Source: JACOZG01 sp038058475
Lineage (GTDB): Bacteria > Patescibacteriota > Minisyncoccia > Phycocordibacterales > JACOZG01
Length of the DNA: 64,000 nucleotides
Direction of reading: 5' to 3'
Assembly (NCBI GenBank): GCA_038058475.1
Contig: JBBUAW010000010.1
Span: 1 to 64,000, forward strand
Positions 6,874 to 16,260 of the stretch are shown in pieces. The translations under genes were made by a program, and so were the position numbers. The first letter of the stretch is position 1. Each line of letters starts with the position of its first letter. A model generated the notes under the pieces. The model did no database searches. It was not told the DNA's origin and worked only from the letters and a program-made list of their open reading frames with translations.

Positions 6874-7674
6874 TTAATTATTTTCTGTCAAACTTTTGTT
6901 AAATTTATTGACAAAAAACCACTGGCGACGGAAAGGTCGGGGCACCGCTAAACGAGCAGCTATTTTTCGGTCATCCATTAAGTCAGAATGACGACAAGGA
7001 CCGATAAAACCCAATTCTCTGACATAATCATAGTGCACCTTATCCGGCCCGAATAAAGACTGCAGGGCATAACAAGTGGTAATTCGCCGGTCAATGATCG
7101 CCGAGATCGGCCGATTATTTTTCGCGCATAAAACTTGATGGATAAAATCAAAATCGCAACTGACGGTTCCATCCGAAGGTGTTTTTGGTTGCGGCCCGTC
7201 AATAAAAATAAAATCATAATCCCGTTCCGGCACATCGCGATAACGCATACCGCGAATGAACATAAAATTATCTTCGGTTGTCGAACTAAATTTAATTTCC
7301 ACATAGGGAAGCAATTCTAATGGCAAGAGTTTTTGCGCCAAAGTATGAAATTCTGGTAGTTCTTCCATCGAGGTCAAACGACCCTTGATACCAAAATCAC
7401 ACTCATTCTCCCTTAACGCTTGACCTAAAATAATAGTTGAGACTCCGGTGCCACATTCAAGAATTTCGCGCGGCTTTTGTTTACGCACATAATTGTATAA
7501 TTCTAAATAATCGCTGTAAGCGCAACCAGTAGAGCGGGTGGCGGAAAGATAGTTGGTTAAAATCGCCCACAATTCCTGATCGCGACTAAGACGCTTTTCG
7601 GCTCGGATTTGAAGCCAACGCCAAACCAAATGAGGTAATTTTCGCCGCCATTGTTTAAGACGTAATTTGATCAT
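6874..7674 (-). CDS. Class I SAM-dependent methyltransferase-like protein
   Basis: A 266-residue cytosolic protein with a Rossmann methyltransferase core. Motif I ILECGTGVST is at 71-80 and the post-motif DFIFIDGPQ near 165. The N-terminus is a basic amphipathic helix (residues 1-30) with several Arg/Lys/Trp residues that could attach to membrane or to the lipid-linked substrate. It overlaps the end of the NeuC-type gene by 20 bases and is the last gene of the long minus-strand run. No Shine-Dalgarno site. The acceptor is unknown; an O-methyl group on a sugar is plausible. Confidence 0.75.
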   Translation of the reverse strand: MIKLRLKQWRRKLPHLVWRWLQIRAEKRLSRDQELWAILTNYLSATRSTGCAYSDYLELYNYVRKQKPREILECGTGVSTIILGQALRENECDFGIKGRLTSMEELPEFHTLAQKLLPLELLPYVEIKFSSTTEDNFMFIRGMRYRDVPERDYDFIFIDGPQPKTPSDGTVSCDFDFIHQVLCAKNNRPISAIIDRRITTCYALQSLFGPDKVHYDYVRELGFIGPCRHSDLMDDRKIAARLAVPRPFRRQWFFVNKFNKSLTENN

Positions 7675-8878
7675 AAAATTTTTTCTGGTGATATAATGGC
7701 GAAGTGGCTAAAATTTCAGCGATTAAACCGCTAGTGTTTGGTTTGTAAAAGTAATGATCGGGTTCATAGCGCCGTTTGGCCAATTGCTTCTGAATAGCCT
7801 GAATGATTGCTTGACTATCGTGATCTACATCACAAACATTCCGAGCTCGATAACGGCCAGTCTGTCGTGTTCCAATATTTACTACTGGTAAACCGAGAAA
7901 GGAAGCTTCTTTTATTCCGGCGGAGGAATTACCAATCAGACAGGCGGCCTTTTTTAAAAGACCAACGAATTGTTCTGCCGGCAGATATTTAAGAAAACGA
8001 ATATGAGTTGGATTATGTTTTTCGCGGAAAGCACGAATTCCTTTAGAGATATCATCGGTGCCGGCGTCAACATTGGGCCAGAACCAAATGGTCGGTAAAC
8101 CAACCTGTCCGATTGCCTCCAGGGTTTTATCAATTTGAGTTCGAGCCGATTCATATTCCGTGGTGACCGGATGTTGCATTACCATTAAAAATGGTTTTTT
8201 GATATTGACGATATCGCCGACGCCAAGATAATTAATAAAATCACTGGAAACATCAAAAGAGTTTTGTTCCACAAATTCAATTTCCGGCGCTCCAACTTCA
8301 AACACGTAATCCGGGTGTTCGCCGAGTTGGATTACGCGACGTCTAGTCTCAGCGGTGGAAACCAAATGAAAGTGGGCTAATTTAGTAATCGCATGACGGA
8401 CGCTATCATCAATTGCTCCGGTTAAATCACCCCCTTCAATATGGGCGACAGGAATATTCATATACACCGCCACCATGGCGATGGGCAACATTTCATAACG
8501 GTCGCCGCGCACAACCACTAAATCCGGTTTCAAGTTTTCCAAGATCGTAGTGAATTCAATCGCGGCCAAGCCAGCGGTCTTGGCCATGGCGATATTGGTC
8601 CCCCCGCCTAAAGTCATTAACATTCGTGCCGCCACCGAATGACCGTCGGCGTTCAGGAGCGGTTCAACGTTACCGAAAGGTTCAACAATGGCCGAGCCAC
8701 CGATGACAATTTGAAGTTCTAATTCCGGCCGAGATTTAATTGCACTCAAGACTAATTTGCTTCGAGCGTAATGAATGTGACTAGTGATCACGAAACAGAC
8801 CTTCCGCTTGCGCGTATCTTTAGCCACCTTTTTAGCTTTATGTTTCTTAAGCAAGATTTTCTTTTTTAATCGTTTCAT
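7655..8878 (-). CDS. Hydrolysing UDP-sugar 2-epimerase (NeuC/LegG type)
   Basis: About 407 residues. The GT-B fold enzyme hydrolyses UDP-GlcNAc (NeuC) or a UDP-diacetamido sugar (LegG) with C2 inversion to feed the NonulB step. GDRYEMLP is at 125-132, HIEGGD at 146-151 and DDSVRHAITK at 157-166, all hallmarks of the family, and GNSSAGIKEA lies near residue 315. The first 26 residues are extremely basic and are not part of the usual fold. A GTG at 8827 would remove most of them, so the start is uncertain. It overlaps the NeuB-type gene by 32 bases if the ATG is used. NeuC and LegG cannot be separated by eye. Confidence 0.9.
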   Translation of the reverse strand: MKRLKKKILLKKHKAKKVAKDTRKRKVCFVITSHIHYARSKLVLSAIKSRPELELQIVIGGSAIVEPFGNVEPLLNADGHSVAARMLMTLGGGTNIAMAKTAGLAAIEFTTILENLKPDLVVVRGDRYEMLPIAMVAVYMNIPVAHIEGGDLTGAIDDSVRHAITKLAHFHLVSTAETRRRVIQLGEHPDYVFEVGAPEIEFVEQNSFDVSSDFINYLGVGDIVNIKKPFLMVMQHPVTTEYESARTQIDKTLEAIGQVGLPTIWFWPNVDAGTDDISKGIRAFREKHNPTHIRFLKYLPAEQFVGLLKKAACLIGNSSAGIKEASFLGLPVVNIGTRQTGRYRARNVCDVDHDSQAIIQAIQKQLAKRRYEPDHYFYKPNTSGLIAEILATSPLYHQKKFYDQITS

Positions 8879-9908
8879 ATTTTTTTAACGATCGTTTGAG
8901 ACGCCGACCTAGGGCCAGTTCAAATTGATCAGCCGACAAACCGCCAAGATAGCTCTGTGGTCGAAGTGAGTAAATCAGCTCTCGAGTCAAAATCACACCA
9001 GCCGGCAAATCAGCCCCCGCCACTAATGAACGATGAAAGTATGGTCGAAACTGGTTTTGTGCTCCATCTAATTCGCGTGCTTTTTCGCCGTAAAATGGCC
9101 GATGATTAACTTGCTGATATTCCCCATTCCGAATCGCAAAAACTAATCGTTTCATTTCTTTTGGCAACATTGAAACCTTATGATCCGCTCCCCAAAATTC
9201 GCGGGCAAATGAAAAATGTTTTTCAATGATGGCGGCGCCCAGTTTAACGGCCGCGAGCGCCGCTTGGTCGCCAAGCGAGTGATCAGAGAAGCCGATTGTC
9301 ATTTCTGGATATCTTTCCTTCAAGTATTCAATCGTGGCAAGATTAAATTTTTCCGTGGGGCAGGGATATTCACTGACACAATAGAGAATGGAAAGCGGTG
9401 CCTGTTTGCTTCGCAAATAAGAGACGGTCTGATCAAGTTCAGATAAACTAATCATCCCAGTTGAGATAATAATTGGTTTGCCGGTGCTGGCCAGATAGTC
9501 AAGCAAGACATAATCCAACACATCACCGGAACCAACTTTCCACATTGGCACATTGAGCGGCTCAAGTTTTTGCGCCGCGGCGCGGCTCATCGGGGTGGAG
9601 AAAAAAATGATTCCCCGAGAATCGCAATGAGCTTTGAGCGGCCGCCAAAAATCTTCAAGTGGGGTGATGCGAGTATTTCGCTTCACCCAGGCATAACGCT
9701 CCGCCGCCGGAAAATGCGGCGAGATCACCGCGGAATCGAGTTGCTCATCTTCTATTTCATGAGTTTGGAACTTCACCGCGTCAACGCCCGTTTCCACCGC
9801 CGCGTCCACCAGAGCCTTAGCTTTGGCTAGATATTCTAACACCGATTCCTCCTCCGGCGCTTGAATAAAGTTTTTGCCGATTTCGGCGACAATAAAAACG
9901 TCTGACAT
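8847..9908 (-). CDS. Nonulosonic acid synthase (NeuB/LegI type)
   Basis: A 353-residue PEP-dependent synthase that condenses a 2-acetamido hexose with phosphoenolpyruvate to a nine-carbon acid. The TIM barrel begins with VAEIGKNF, then KFQTHE, FSTPMS, WKVGSGDV, STGM, FSDHSLG and the metal/substrate-site EKHF near residue 235. A C-terminal SAF (antifreeze-like) domain (about 285-340) ends in RSLVAGADLPAG and LGRRLKRSL. It lies 14 bases after the upstream membrane protein and overlaps the NeuC-type gene, as expected for one pathway. It lacks the LYxLYxxAxTPWEW signature present in the PseI-type synthase at 36922. Confidence 0.92.
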   Translation of the reverse strand: MSDVFIVAEIGKNFIQAPEEESVLEYLAKAKALVDAAVETGVDAVKFQTHEIEDEQLDSAVISPHFPAAERYAWVKRNTRITPLEDFWRPLKAHCDSRGIIFFSTPMSRAAAQKLEPLNVPMWKVGSGDVLDYVLLDYLASTGKPIIISTGMISLSELDQTVSYLRSKQAPLSILYCVSEYPCPTEKFNLATIEYLKERYPEMTIGFSDHSLGDQAALAAVKLGAAIIEKHFSFAREFWGADHKVSMLPKEMKRLVFAIRNGEYQQVNHRPFYGEKARELDGAQNQFRPYFHRSLVAGADLPAGVILTRELIYSLRPQSYLGGLSADQFELALGRRLKRSLKKYETIKKENLA

Positions 9909-9922
9909 CTGGTAAAAATAGC

Positions 9923-10840
9923 TTAACTTTTAGTTTTCGTCAATAAGAACAGGATGCCGCCAAATATTGATTGAGCTAGCATAAAAACAAAAAAAGTTAG
10001 GGAGACGGCGACCAGTTCGGCGCGGGGTATCCCCAAAGGCAAGAACAAGAAAACAAACGACCACTCTCTTAGACCCAAGCCGCCGATAGAAATCGGGATA
10101 AGAGAAATCAGAGTGATGACCGGCACCCATAGCAGAAAAACGGCCACTGGCACCACAATCGTACGAGCCAGCCCCAAATAAATAAAATAAAATACGAGCG
10201 AAATGAGCAGTTGATAGACCACCGCCCAACCAAGGGTGGTAAAAATCACTTGACGATGATGGATAAAGACTTTAATCTCGTGAAATAAATTTAACAGGGT
10301 CAATTTTAATTTTTGTCCGATTATCGCCAAAACTGCTAAACCACAGAGTAAACCTAGACCCCACCAGATTAACTGGACTGACTGACCGATGGTCCCGATC
10401 AAAGACATAAACGGTTCGAAAGCCAAACCCAGACCAGTTAAAAATAGTAATCCCAAACCTGACAAGCCAATCAAGCGATCGACCAAGATAATCGAAGAAA
10501 GGGTTAAACCGGAGACTTCCGGTTTAGCTTGTTTCAGAAATAGTAATCGAGCAATGTCGGAACCGAGCGAGGATGGAAAAAAATTGCCAAAGAACATACT
10601 GGTAAAATAAATCTTTACCAATTGAGCCGGCGAAAAAAAGATTTTTTTTACTTTGAGCAATAATTGAATCCGGATAATCCGACTAAACTCGTTGGCCGCC
10701 AGCAATAAAAAAGCTGCTGTCAAAAAACCAAAATGGCCTAAACGAAGCACTGCAATAAATTCCTGAAAATTTATTTGACGAAAAAGAAACCAGAGTAGAA
10801 TTGCGGCGAGAGTTAATTTGAACCAAAAATTTTTAAACAC
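9923..10840 (-). CDS. LPG synthase TM-type (UPF0104) membrane protein
   Basis: A 305-residue integral membrane protein with about eight helices of the lysylphosphatidylglycerol-synthase transmembrane family (UPF0104/AglD-like). Typical markers are FFGNFFPSSLGSDIARL near 85-105 and a late ISIGGLGLREWSF segment near 255-270. Members are implicated in lipid-linked sugar handling or flipping, but no reaction is certain. It starts at GTG 10840, overlapping the end of the SDR gene by eight bases, and precedes the NeuB-type synthase by 14 bases. There is no MprF catalytic domain, so it is not an aminoacyl-lipid synthase. Confidence 0.82.
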   Translation of the reverse strand: MFKNFWFKLTLAAILLWFLFRQINFQEFIAVLRLGHFGFLTAAFLLLAANEFSRIIRIQLLLKVKKIFFSPAQLVKIYFTSMFFGNFFPSSLGSDIARLLFLKQAKPEVSGLTLSSIILVDRLIGLSGLGLLFLTGLGLAFEPFMSLIGTIGQSVQLIWWGLGLLCGLAVLAIIGQKLKLTLLNLFHEIKVFIHHRQVIFTTLGWAVVYQLLISLVFYFIYLGLARTIVVPVAVFLLWVPVITLISLIPISIGGLGLREWSFVFLFLPLGIPRAELVAVSLTFFVFMLAQSIFGGILFLLTKTKS

Positions 10841-11768
10841 CTTTTTGTTTTTTAGCCCAGTTAAGGTAACGGTTGATGCCTTGCCAAATTGTCACCTTGG
10901 GGTTGAATCCCAGACTGCGCGCGAAGGAAATATCAGCCTCAAAACGCGATACTTCTCCGGGTCGAGCTGGAGCGTGAACAACCTTAACTTTAAGTTTTTC
11001 CGCGATATAGTTGGCTATATCTTTCACTTTAGTGTTGGTGCCGGTGGCAAAATTAATCGCTTGGCCTTTTAACGATGGGGTCTTGAGCACTAAATTATAA
11101 CCACGGATCATATCACTAACGTGGGTATAATCCCGACTGGCATTACCGTCCCCAAAAACCGTCAGGTCTTCGCCGCGCAAAGCACGATGTGTGAGAATGG
11201 GAATGAGAGCTCCAAAAGTGCCGCTTTTTTGCCTCTCACCATAGAGATTAAACGGTCTAATGATAGTTGCGTCCAAACCAAATGATTTAAAATACGAATA
11301 AACCAGACGATCCGCCCCGGCCTTGGACGCGGCATAGGGACTATTGGGCCGGAATTCCGTCGCTTCGTTAAGTAAACCCCCGGCTTGTTTATCATGACCG
11401 TCACCGTAAACCTCACAGGTGGAAACATGAATCAAACGAGCGCCGTACTTTTTGGCCGCCTCTAAGACATTAAAAGTTCCGAGAATATTTACCCGCAAAA
11501 ACACCGAAGGGTCTTGCAGAGATTCATCTACATTAATATGCGCTGCCAGGTGAAAAACCACGTCCTGACCGCGGACAGTTTTGTCCACAATTTCCGTGTC
11601 AGTGACAGATCCCCAAACCACTGTGATTTTATCTAAAACGCCAGTAAGATTGACGAGTGATGCCTCCGAATAAGTCCCTAAGATCGTCACTTGGTGCCCC
11701 TGGCCAACCAAAAATTCGGTCAAGTGACTGCCCTGAAAACCGCCGCCGCCGGTCACTAAAATTTTCAT
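10833..11768 (-). CDS. NAD-dependent sugar-nucleotide dehydratase/epimerase, LegB-like
   Basis: A 311-residue extended SDR acting on a nucleotide sugar. GGGGFQGSH (8-16) binds NAD, HLAA and DES follow, and STCEVYGDG plus YAASK give the Thr/Glu/Tyr/Lys set of 4,6-dehydratases (LegB, GMD) and of UDP-glucuronate decarboxylases. RPFNLYGERQ and SRDYTHVSDM bind the nucleotide sugar. Position in the same run as NeuC and NeuB homologues favours a LegB-like 4,6-dehydratase, but LegC and LegH partners are absent next to it. It shares an ATGA junction with the upstream glycosyltransferase. A 4-epimerase is less likely because the SSAAVYG-type motif is missing. Confidence 0.82.
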   Translation of the reverse strand: MKILVTGGGGFQGSHLTEFLVGQGHQVTILGTYSEASLVNLTGVLDKITVVWGSVTDTEIVDKTVRGQDVVFHLAAHINVDESLQDPSVFLRVNILGTFNVLEAAKKYGARLIHVSTCEVYGDGHDKQAGGLLNEATEFRPNSPYAASKAGADRLVYSYFKSFGLDATIIRPFNLYGERQKSGTFGALIPILTHRALRGEDLTVFGDGNASRDYTHVSDMIRGYNLVLKTPSLKGQAINFATGTNTKVKDIANYIAEKLKVKVVHAPARPGEVSRFEADISFARSLGFNPKVTIWQGINRYLNWAKKQKGV

Positions 11769-12895
11769 TGGCTAGATTGTATCACTTTAAGTGCTTCAAG
11801 ATATTGTCCGGCGATAACCGGCCATTCGAAACGTTGTCTGACCAGACCAGAAAAATCATAGTCGGCCGTCTCGCGGCGATCAATCCGCCCCAGGAGGACG
11901 CTGAGTTTGGCACGTAAGTCCAATATATCGCCTGGGCGAAAAAATAATTCCGAGTTAGAGATTAAGGAACGGTAGGCTCCGATATTTGAAACGAGAGGAA
12001 TGGCTCCCGCTTGCATTGCCTCCACAACATTAAGGCCAAAGCTCTCAAAATAACTCGGCGAAACAAAAACGGAAGCCGCGCCGTAAAGGGTGCGCAAACG
12101 CTCGCTCTGGTTATCCACCCAGCCTAAAAAATGTACCTGCTCGTTGAGTTGAAAAGAGCGAACCAATTGTTCAAGATTTTGCCGATATGGCCCTTCACCC
12201 ACAATCACCACCGACCAGTCAGTCAAATTCAATCCCTGTAGTGCTGTCAAAAAATCCTGGAGACCTTTATTTTTAAATAATCGACCAACTGATAAAATGA
12301 TTTTTTTCTTCCGTCCTGGCGTAAACTTACCCGGTGCGATACCATCGGGGATAAGCGCCAATCGCGCTGCTGCCGGATAAACTGAAAGAATTTCCTCGCG
12401 CAAAAAATCAGAGGGGACGACAATTTTGGCCGCGCCATCGATCACCCGCCGCCAGTGACGACGAACTAGGTAATAAAGATGTTTAAATCGCGGATTGTGT
12501 CCCAAAACATCACTTCCTTGGCTAGTGAGGAGATAAGGAAGACCGAAGTGTTGTTTGAGTTTAAGCGCCAAGACACCGGTGGGAATAATAAAGTGGGCGT
12601 GACAAATATCGTAAGTTTGGCGTTTGAGCAATCGGCGGCAATAAAAATAAGCCGAGATGAGATAGCTCAATTGCTCCCAAGGATGACTGATCTCCTTTTT
12701 TATTCGCAGACAAGGCACCCGATGAATCCGAAAATTGTCGTTTACTATTTCCAGACGCGGCAAACCACGAAAACTCATAGTCACCACATCAACCTCATGT
12801 CCCGCTTTAACAAATTCTTCTGTTAATTCGTAAGAAATCGGACTTGCCCCGCCGCCGAGCGGCGGGAACTCGTAATTAAGAATGAGGATTCTCAT
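11765..12895 (-). CDS. Glycosyltransferase family 4 protein
   Basis: A 376-residue GT-B retaining glycosyltransferase. The N-terminal acceptor domain has the GGGASPIS loop (14-21). The C-terminal donor domain contains KKIILSVGRLFKNKGLQDFL, VIVGEGPYR and the EX7E-type segment SPSYFESFGLNVVEAMQ near residues 285-300, all standard for GT4. Probably cytosolic at the membrane face, adding one sugar to a lipid-linked glycan. It overlaps the downstream SDR by ATGA and the upstream GT2 gene by 20 bases. Donor and linkage cannot be read from sequence. Confidence 0.9.
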   Translation of the reverse strand: MRILILNYEFPPLGGGASPISYELTEEFVKAGHEVDVVTMSFRGLPRLEIVNDNFRIHRVPCLRIKKEISHPWEQLSYLISAYFYCRRLLKRQTYDICHAHFIIPTGVLALKLKQHFGLPYLLTSQGSDVLGHNPRFKHLYYLVRRHWRRVIDGAAKIVVPSDFLREEILSVYPAAARLALIPDGIAPGKFTPGRKKKIILSVGRLFKNKGLQDFLTALQGLNLTDWSVVIVGEGPYRQNLEQLVRSFQLNEQVHFLGWVDNQSERLRTLYGAASVFVSPSYFESFGLNVVEAMQAGAIPLVSNIGAYRSLISNSELFFRPGDILDLRAKLSVLLGRIDRRETADYDFSGLVRQRFEWPVIAGQYLEALKVIQSSQ

Positions 12896-13829
12896 AGTTT
12901 TCTAGTGATTCTTTAATATCATAACGAGTATCTTTAGAGGTCGCAAAGTAAGTTTTCAGAACAATGTCACCCAAAAGACCAAATACTAAAAATTGAACGC
13001 CGATTAAAAAAACAAACAAAGCCAGTGGCATCAGCGCAGTTGAAGATAGATCTTGCCCAGCAAAAATTTTCTGATAAACAGCAACGCCGCCGCCGAGTGT
13101 TGCTAGACCAATCAGCAAAATTCCTAAACCGCCGAAGAGATGAAGTGGCCGACCAGCATATTTGGTCCAAAACCAAACCGCCATCATATCTAAAATTCCT
13201 TTCAATCCCCTAGCCCAAGTATACTTAGTCTGTCCCGCGCGCCGCGGCCGATGATTAACTGGCAACTCGCCAATGGTAAAACCTTTGATTTTAAGTAGGG
13301 CGGGAATGAAGCGGTGCATTTCCCCCACTAATTCAACATGGTCAAAACATTTTCGGCGATAGACTTTGAGAGTGCAACCGCTATCGTGAATACCATCATC
13401 AAGTAAAAGTTTTCGCACGATTCCAGCGCAACGAGAGGAAAATTTTTTCATAAAAGAATCTTTTCTATCTTTCCGCCAGCCGGAAATAAGATCAAGATTT
13501 TTCCGTTCCAATTCAGCAATTAAACGAGGAATATCGTTTGGGTCATTCTGTCCATCGCCATCAAGCATCACCAAATAATCGCCATTGGCAACTTTAATTC
13601 CAGCATCCAAGGCCGCTGTTTGACCAAAATTTTTTCGCAACCGAATCACTTTGATTGGCGCCAAAGAAATCAACTGGTGGTAAGTATCATCAATTGAACC
13701 GTCATCAACGAAAATTATCTCATAATTTCGACCCAGCAATTTCATAGTTGTGACAATTTCAGCATGAAGCGGCACCACCGACACCGCCTCATTAAACACC
13801 GGCACAATTACGGAAATTTTATTTGACAT
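12876..13829 (-). CDS. Polyprenyl-phosphate glycosyltransferase (GT2, GtrB/ArnC type)
   Basis: A 317-residue GT-A family 2 enzyme. VDDGS is at 41-45, the metal motif DGDGQ at 90-94, and LISGWRKDRKDS follows. Two hydrophobic hairpin helices (about 225-290) anchor it, as in GtrB, ArnC and DPM1 enzymes that move a sugar from a nucleotide to undecaprenyl phosphate. The adjacent upstream gene is a GT39/ArnT-like membrane transferase that uses such donors, so the two form a coherent pair. The ATG at 13829 fits the family N-terminus (SVIVPVFNE at 6-14); longer frames run into the upstream gene. It overlaps that gene's end by 11 bases. Confidence 0.9.
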   Translation of the reverse strand: MSNKISVIVPVFNEAVSVVPLHAEIVTTMKLLGRNYEIIFVDDGSIDDTYHQLISLAPIKVIRLRKNFGQTAALDAGIKVANGDYLVMLDGDGQNDPNDIPRLIAELERKNLDLISGWRKDRKDSFMKKFSSRCAGIVRKLLLDDGIHDSGCTLKVYRRKCFDHVELVGEMHRFIPALLKIKGFTIGELPVNHRPRRAGQTKYTWARGLKGILDMMAVWFWTKYAGRPLHLFGGLGILLIGLATLGGGVAVYQKIFAGQDLSSTALMPLALFVFLIGVQFLVFGLLGDIVLKTYFATSKDTRYDIKESLENYENPHS

Positions 13830-15453
13830 GACGATAAATTTCGAGTACCCCGTCTCCTCGCTCTTCTTTGCGCGGATAAACTCCAGCGACTCTGCCGAGC
13901 AATTGATAGCGTTCGGCCACAATTTTTTCTACTTCTGCCACTAACCATTCTGGCCCTCGTTTATCGGCAATCGGCTCGAGCCGAGTAAACAGCGTTCCTT
14001 TTTGAAACACAAAGATATCGGCATCTTGTTTTAACCAACGTAAAAACATCTCGGTGTTATAGCGATTAAAACGAGCTAATAACTTTTCATCCGGCGAATC
14101 AGTGAAGGTGTCATGACGATTAATCCGTTCTGGAACCATTAGGCGGCCAGCTAGAAAAACATGATCGGGATTATCAATGGTCAAAATTAAATCCTTGGTC
14201 GTCGTGAGCGAAGCCAGATAATCGCCGCCACGTTTGATCCGTTTCAAATCAGTATCTTGATAATTCCAGCGATTAAAAAAAATAATGTCGTTGCCAGACA
14301 GAGCCACAGAAATGGGGGTAACTAAAAATGAGGCAATGGCTAACACTATAAATGGACGAGAGGCCTTTGACCACACTCCCGCTTCCCGGAGATAATTTGT
14401 CAGCAAGTGAGCCGAATAAGCAGCTACCCAAATTAAAAAGGGAACAAAATAAAGTAGATTCATTTTGTGTCGATTCGGGCCAAAGAAAAAATGGGCTAGA
14501 AATAACGATACGATAACGGCTAGTCCAAAAAGGAATAGGGGGTGAGAACGAGCAAAAGAACGGAGACGATGCCGCCATTCCACCAAAACAAATAGGATAC
14601 CAGTCAAAACCAAAACTATAAACGGAAATAGAGTAGTAAACACCTGTAACACTAATTTAAGCCGACTTTCGTTTAAAAAATAACCGAAAAGTGACGATGG
14701 GGTCATCGCGGCCGTTGGAGGGAGTAATGGCAATAAATCTAATGGTAAAACTGATGCCAGCGGGCCAAACATCACAAAGAAAAAAGAAAGTGCATATTCT
14801 GGGTCAAGCCATAAATAAGGAATTTCCAAGACAAAAATGGCGGCCAAGGAAGAAATTACCGCTAACCCAAAATATCGCCAGCGATAGCGGAGAAGGACAA
14901 ACAACCATAAGAGAACCAGAGCGGGCAACATATTGTAACGACTTAAAAAAGCCAAGGATATTGCAACCGCAGACAAAATCACGCGACGACGAATGGGCCA
15001 ATTTTCAATCTGTAAAAACCAGACGGAGAGGAAGGAGCAAACACCGATCAGGGCGAAAGGGGAAGCGGTAACTAATTTACCCACCACAAAGGGATGGAAA
15101 ACGAGTAAAGCCAAACCAAACAATCCTAACCACTTTCCGCCAACCCGACGCAGACTGTCATATAACAAAAAAGCTAAACCCAACAATAAAATTAAGGAGA
15201 GCCAGCGGTAAGCCAAAATACTCGGACCGAACCAACCTTGCCACCCGGCCTGAAGATAAAACGTGACTGGTGGATGTTTTTCTACAAAATCCTGAAATGG
15301 ATAGGCTAATTTTTCAGCGGTTAGCCACGGTTTATAACTATTAGTGGCTTCGTCAAACCAAGAATCTTGAAAAATAACATAGTAACCGGCTGACAGTACA
15401 AGAATTGCTATCAGTAATCCAAAAACCAGTTTAAAATGTTTTGATGATTCCAT
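13819..15453 (-). CDS. GT39/ArnT-like integral membrane glycosyltransferase
   Basis: A 544-residue protein with about 10-11 transmembrane helices and a C-terminal soluble part (about 400-544). The first external loop carries WFDEATN, with the Asp-Glu pair at 34-35, and EKHPPVTFYL follows, the signature of the dolichyl-phosphate-mannose mannosyltransferase/ArnT (PMT) fold. Such enzymes use polyprenyl-phosphate sugars on the outer face to glycosylate lipids, glycans or proteins. The GT2 partner that would make the donor is the next gene. It starts six bases after the TylF-type gene. Acceptor unknown. Confidence 0.88.
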   Translation of the reverse strand: MESSKHFKLVFGLLIAILVLSAGYYVIFQDSWFDEATNSYKPWLTAEKLAYPFQDFVEKHPPVTFYLQAGWQGWFGPSILAYRWLSLILLLGLAFLLYDSLRRVGGKWLGLFGLALLVFHPFVVGKLVTASPFALIGVCSFLSVWFLQIENWPIRRRVILSAVAISLAFLSRYNMLPALVLLWLFVLLRYRWRYFGLAVISSLAAIFVLEIPYLWLDPEYALSFFFVMFGPLASVLPLDLLPLLPPTAAMTPSSLFGYFLNESRLKLVLQVFTTLFPFIVLVLTGILFVLVEWRHRLRSFARSHPLFLFGLAVIVSLFLAHFFFGPNRHKMNLLYFVPFLIWVAAYSAHLLTNYLREAGVWSKASRPFIVLAIASFLVTPISVALSGNDIIFFNRWNYQDTDLKRIKRGGDYLASLTTTKDLILTIDNPDHVFLAGRLMVPERINRHDTFTDSPDEKLLARFNRYNTEMFLRWLKQDADIFVFQKGTLFTRLEPIADKRGPEWLVAEVEKIVAERYQLLGRVAGVYPRKEERGDGVLEIYRHVK

Positions 15454-15459
15454 ATATTA

Positions 15460-16221
15460 TTAAACGACAATATAGGATTGGTAGGAATTAATCGCCGAAC
15501 GTCGCAGTTGGTATTGCTTGAGATTTAAAATCTCCTTTACCGCCAATGTTTCGCCGGGATATTCCCTTTTACCCAACTCATCAAAAGCGATAATACTGCC
15601 TTTTGTTAAATGAGGTAAAATAGTTTTCAGGCAAACTTTAGTAGGGCGGTAAAGCCCAAAATCAAAATAAGCCAAGGCAACAATTGTCTCCGGATGCTTT
15701 TTGAAATAATCGGGGACGGTCTTGATGGCATCACCTTTAATCAATTTAAATTTTTTGAGATGGCTAATTGGTGACTCTTCCTCGTGATATTGCAAAACTT
15801 TTTCCAGATATGATTCGTAACCGGTGCCGACCGCACAACCCAAAGATCCTTCCTCGGCGACAATAGAACCGTCTTTGGCATCAATAGAAGAATGGCCGGT
15901 AAAAGTATCAAAGCCGATCATTTGCCGCGTATAATTGTATGGCTCATACATCCCCCTGAATGATTCAAACAGAGCTAAGTTCTGACCCCAACGTGTTCCA
16001 AAATCCAATATAACTCCGTGAACATTGATTATCTGCCGATATAAATCGTGAAGATAGAGGATGCGGGATAAGATCTTGCGATTAGCGTAGAGGCCAATAT
16101 TTTGCAAAATCTCATTGTCCGGTATCGGCGTCCTTTTTAATAATTTGACGAAATTGGCCCGAATTTCTTTTTCTCGATCGGATTCATGACGCAAGATGAT
16201 AATTTTATTTTTATTGGGCAT
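15460..16221 (-). CDS. TylF/MycF-family O-methyltransferase
   Basis: A 253-residue SAM-dependent enzyme of the macrocin O-methyltransferase (TylF/MycF) family, which methylates sugar hydroxyls. LDFGTRWGQN (about 72-81) is motif I, IGFDTFTGH follows, and AYFDFGLYRPT with FDELGKREYPGE gives the metal-binding region typical of the family. A relative lies at 31687-32430 with the same order of motifs. It comes 39 bases after the GNAT gene and six bases before the membrane glycosyltransferase. A 6-bp inverted repeat (ATGATA, 16235-16249) is just upstream, of unknown meaning. The substrate is probably a decorated sugar of this glycan. Confidence 0.85.
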   Translation of the reverse strand: MPNKNKIIILRHESDREKEIRANFVKLLKRTPIPDNEILQNIGLYANRKILSRILYLHDLYRQIINVHGVILDFGTRWGQNLALFESFRGMYEPYNYTRQMIGFDTFTGHSSIDAKDGSIVAEEGSLGCAVGTGYESYLEKVLQYHEEESPISHLKKFKLIKGDAIKTVPDYFKKHPETIVALAYFDFGLYRPTKVCLKTILPHLTKGSIIAFDELGKREYPGETLAVKEILNLKQYQLRRSAINSYQSYIVV

Positions 16222-16260
16222 GACTTAGATATTAATGATACTCTATCATGTTTTTTCGCT

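Noticed and set aside
16235..16249. ATGATA/TATCAT inverted repeat as a terminator
   Set aside because: The stem is AT-rich with only 6 bp, and the gene run continues without a break, so it is more likely a weak -10 region or chance.
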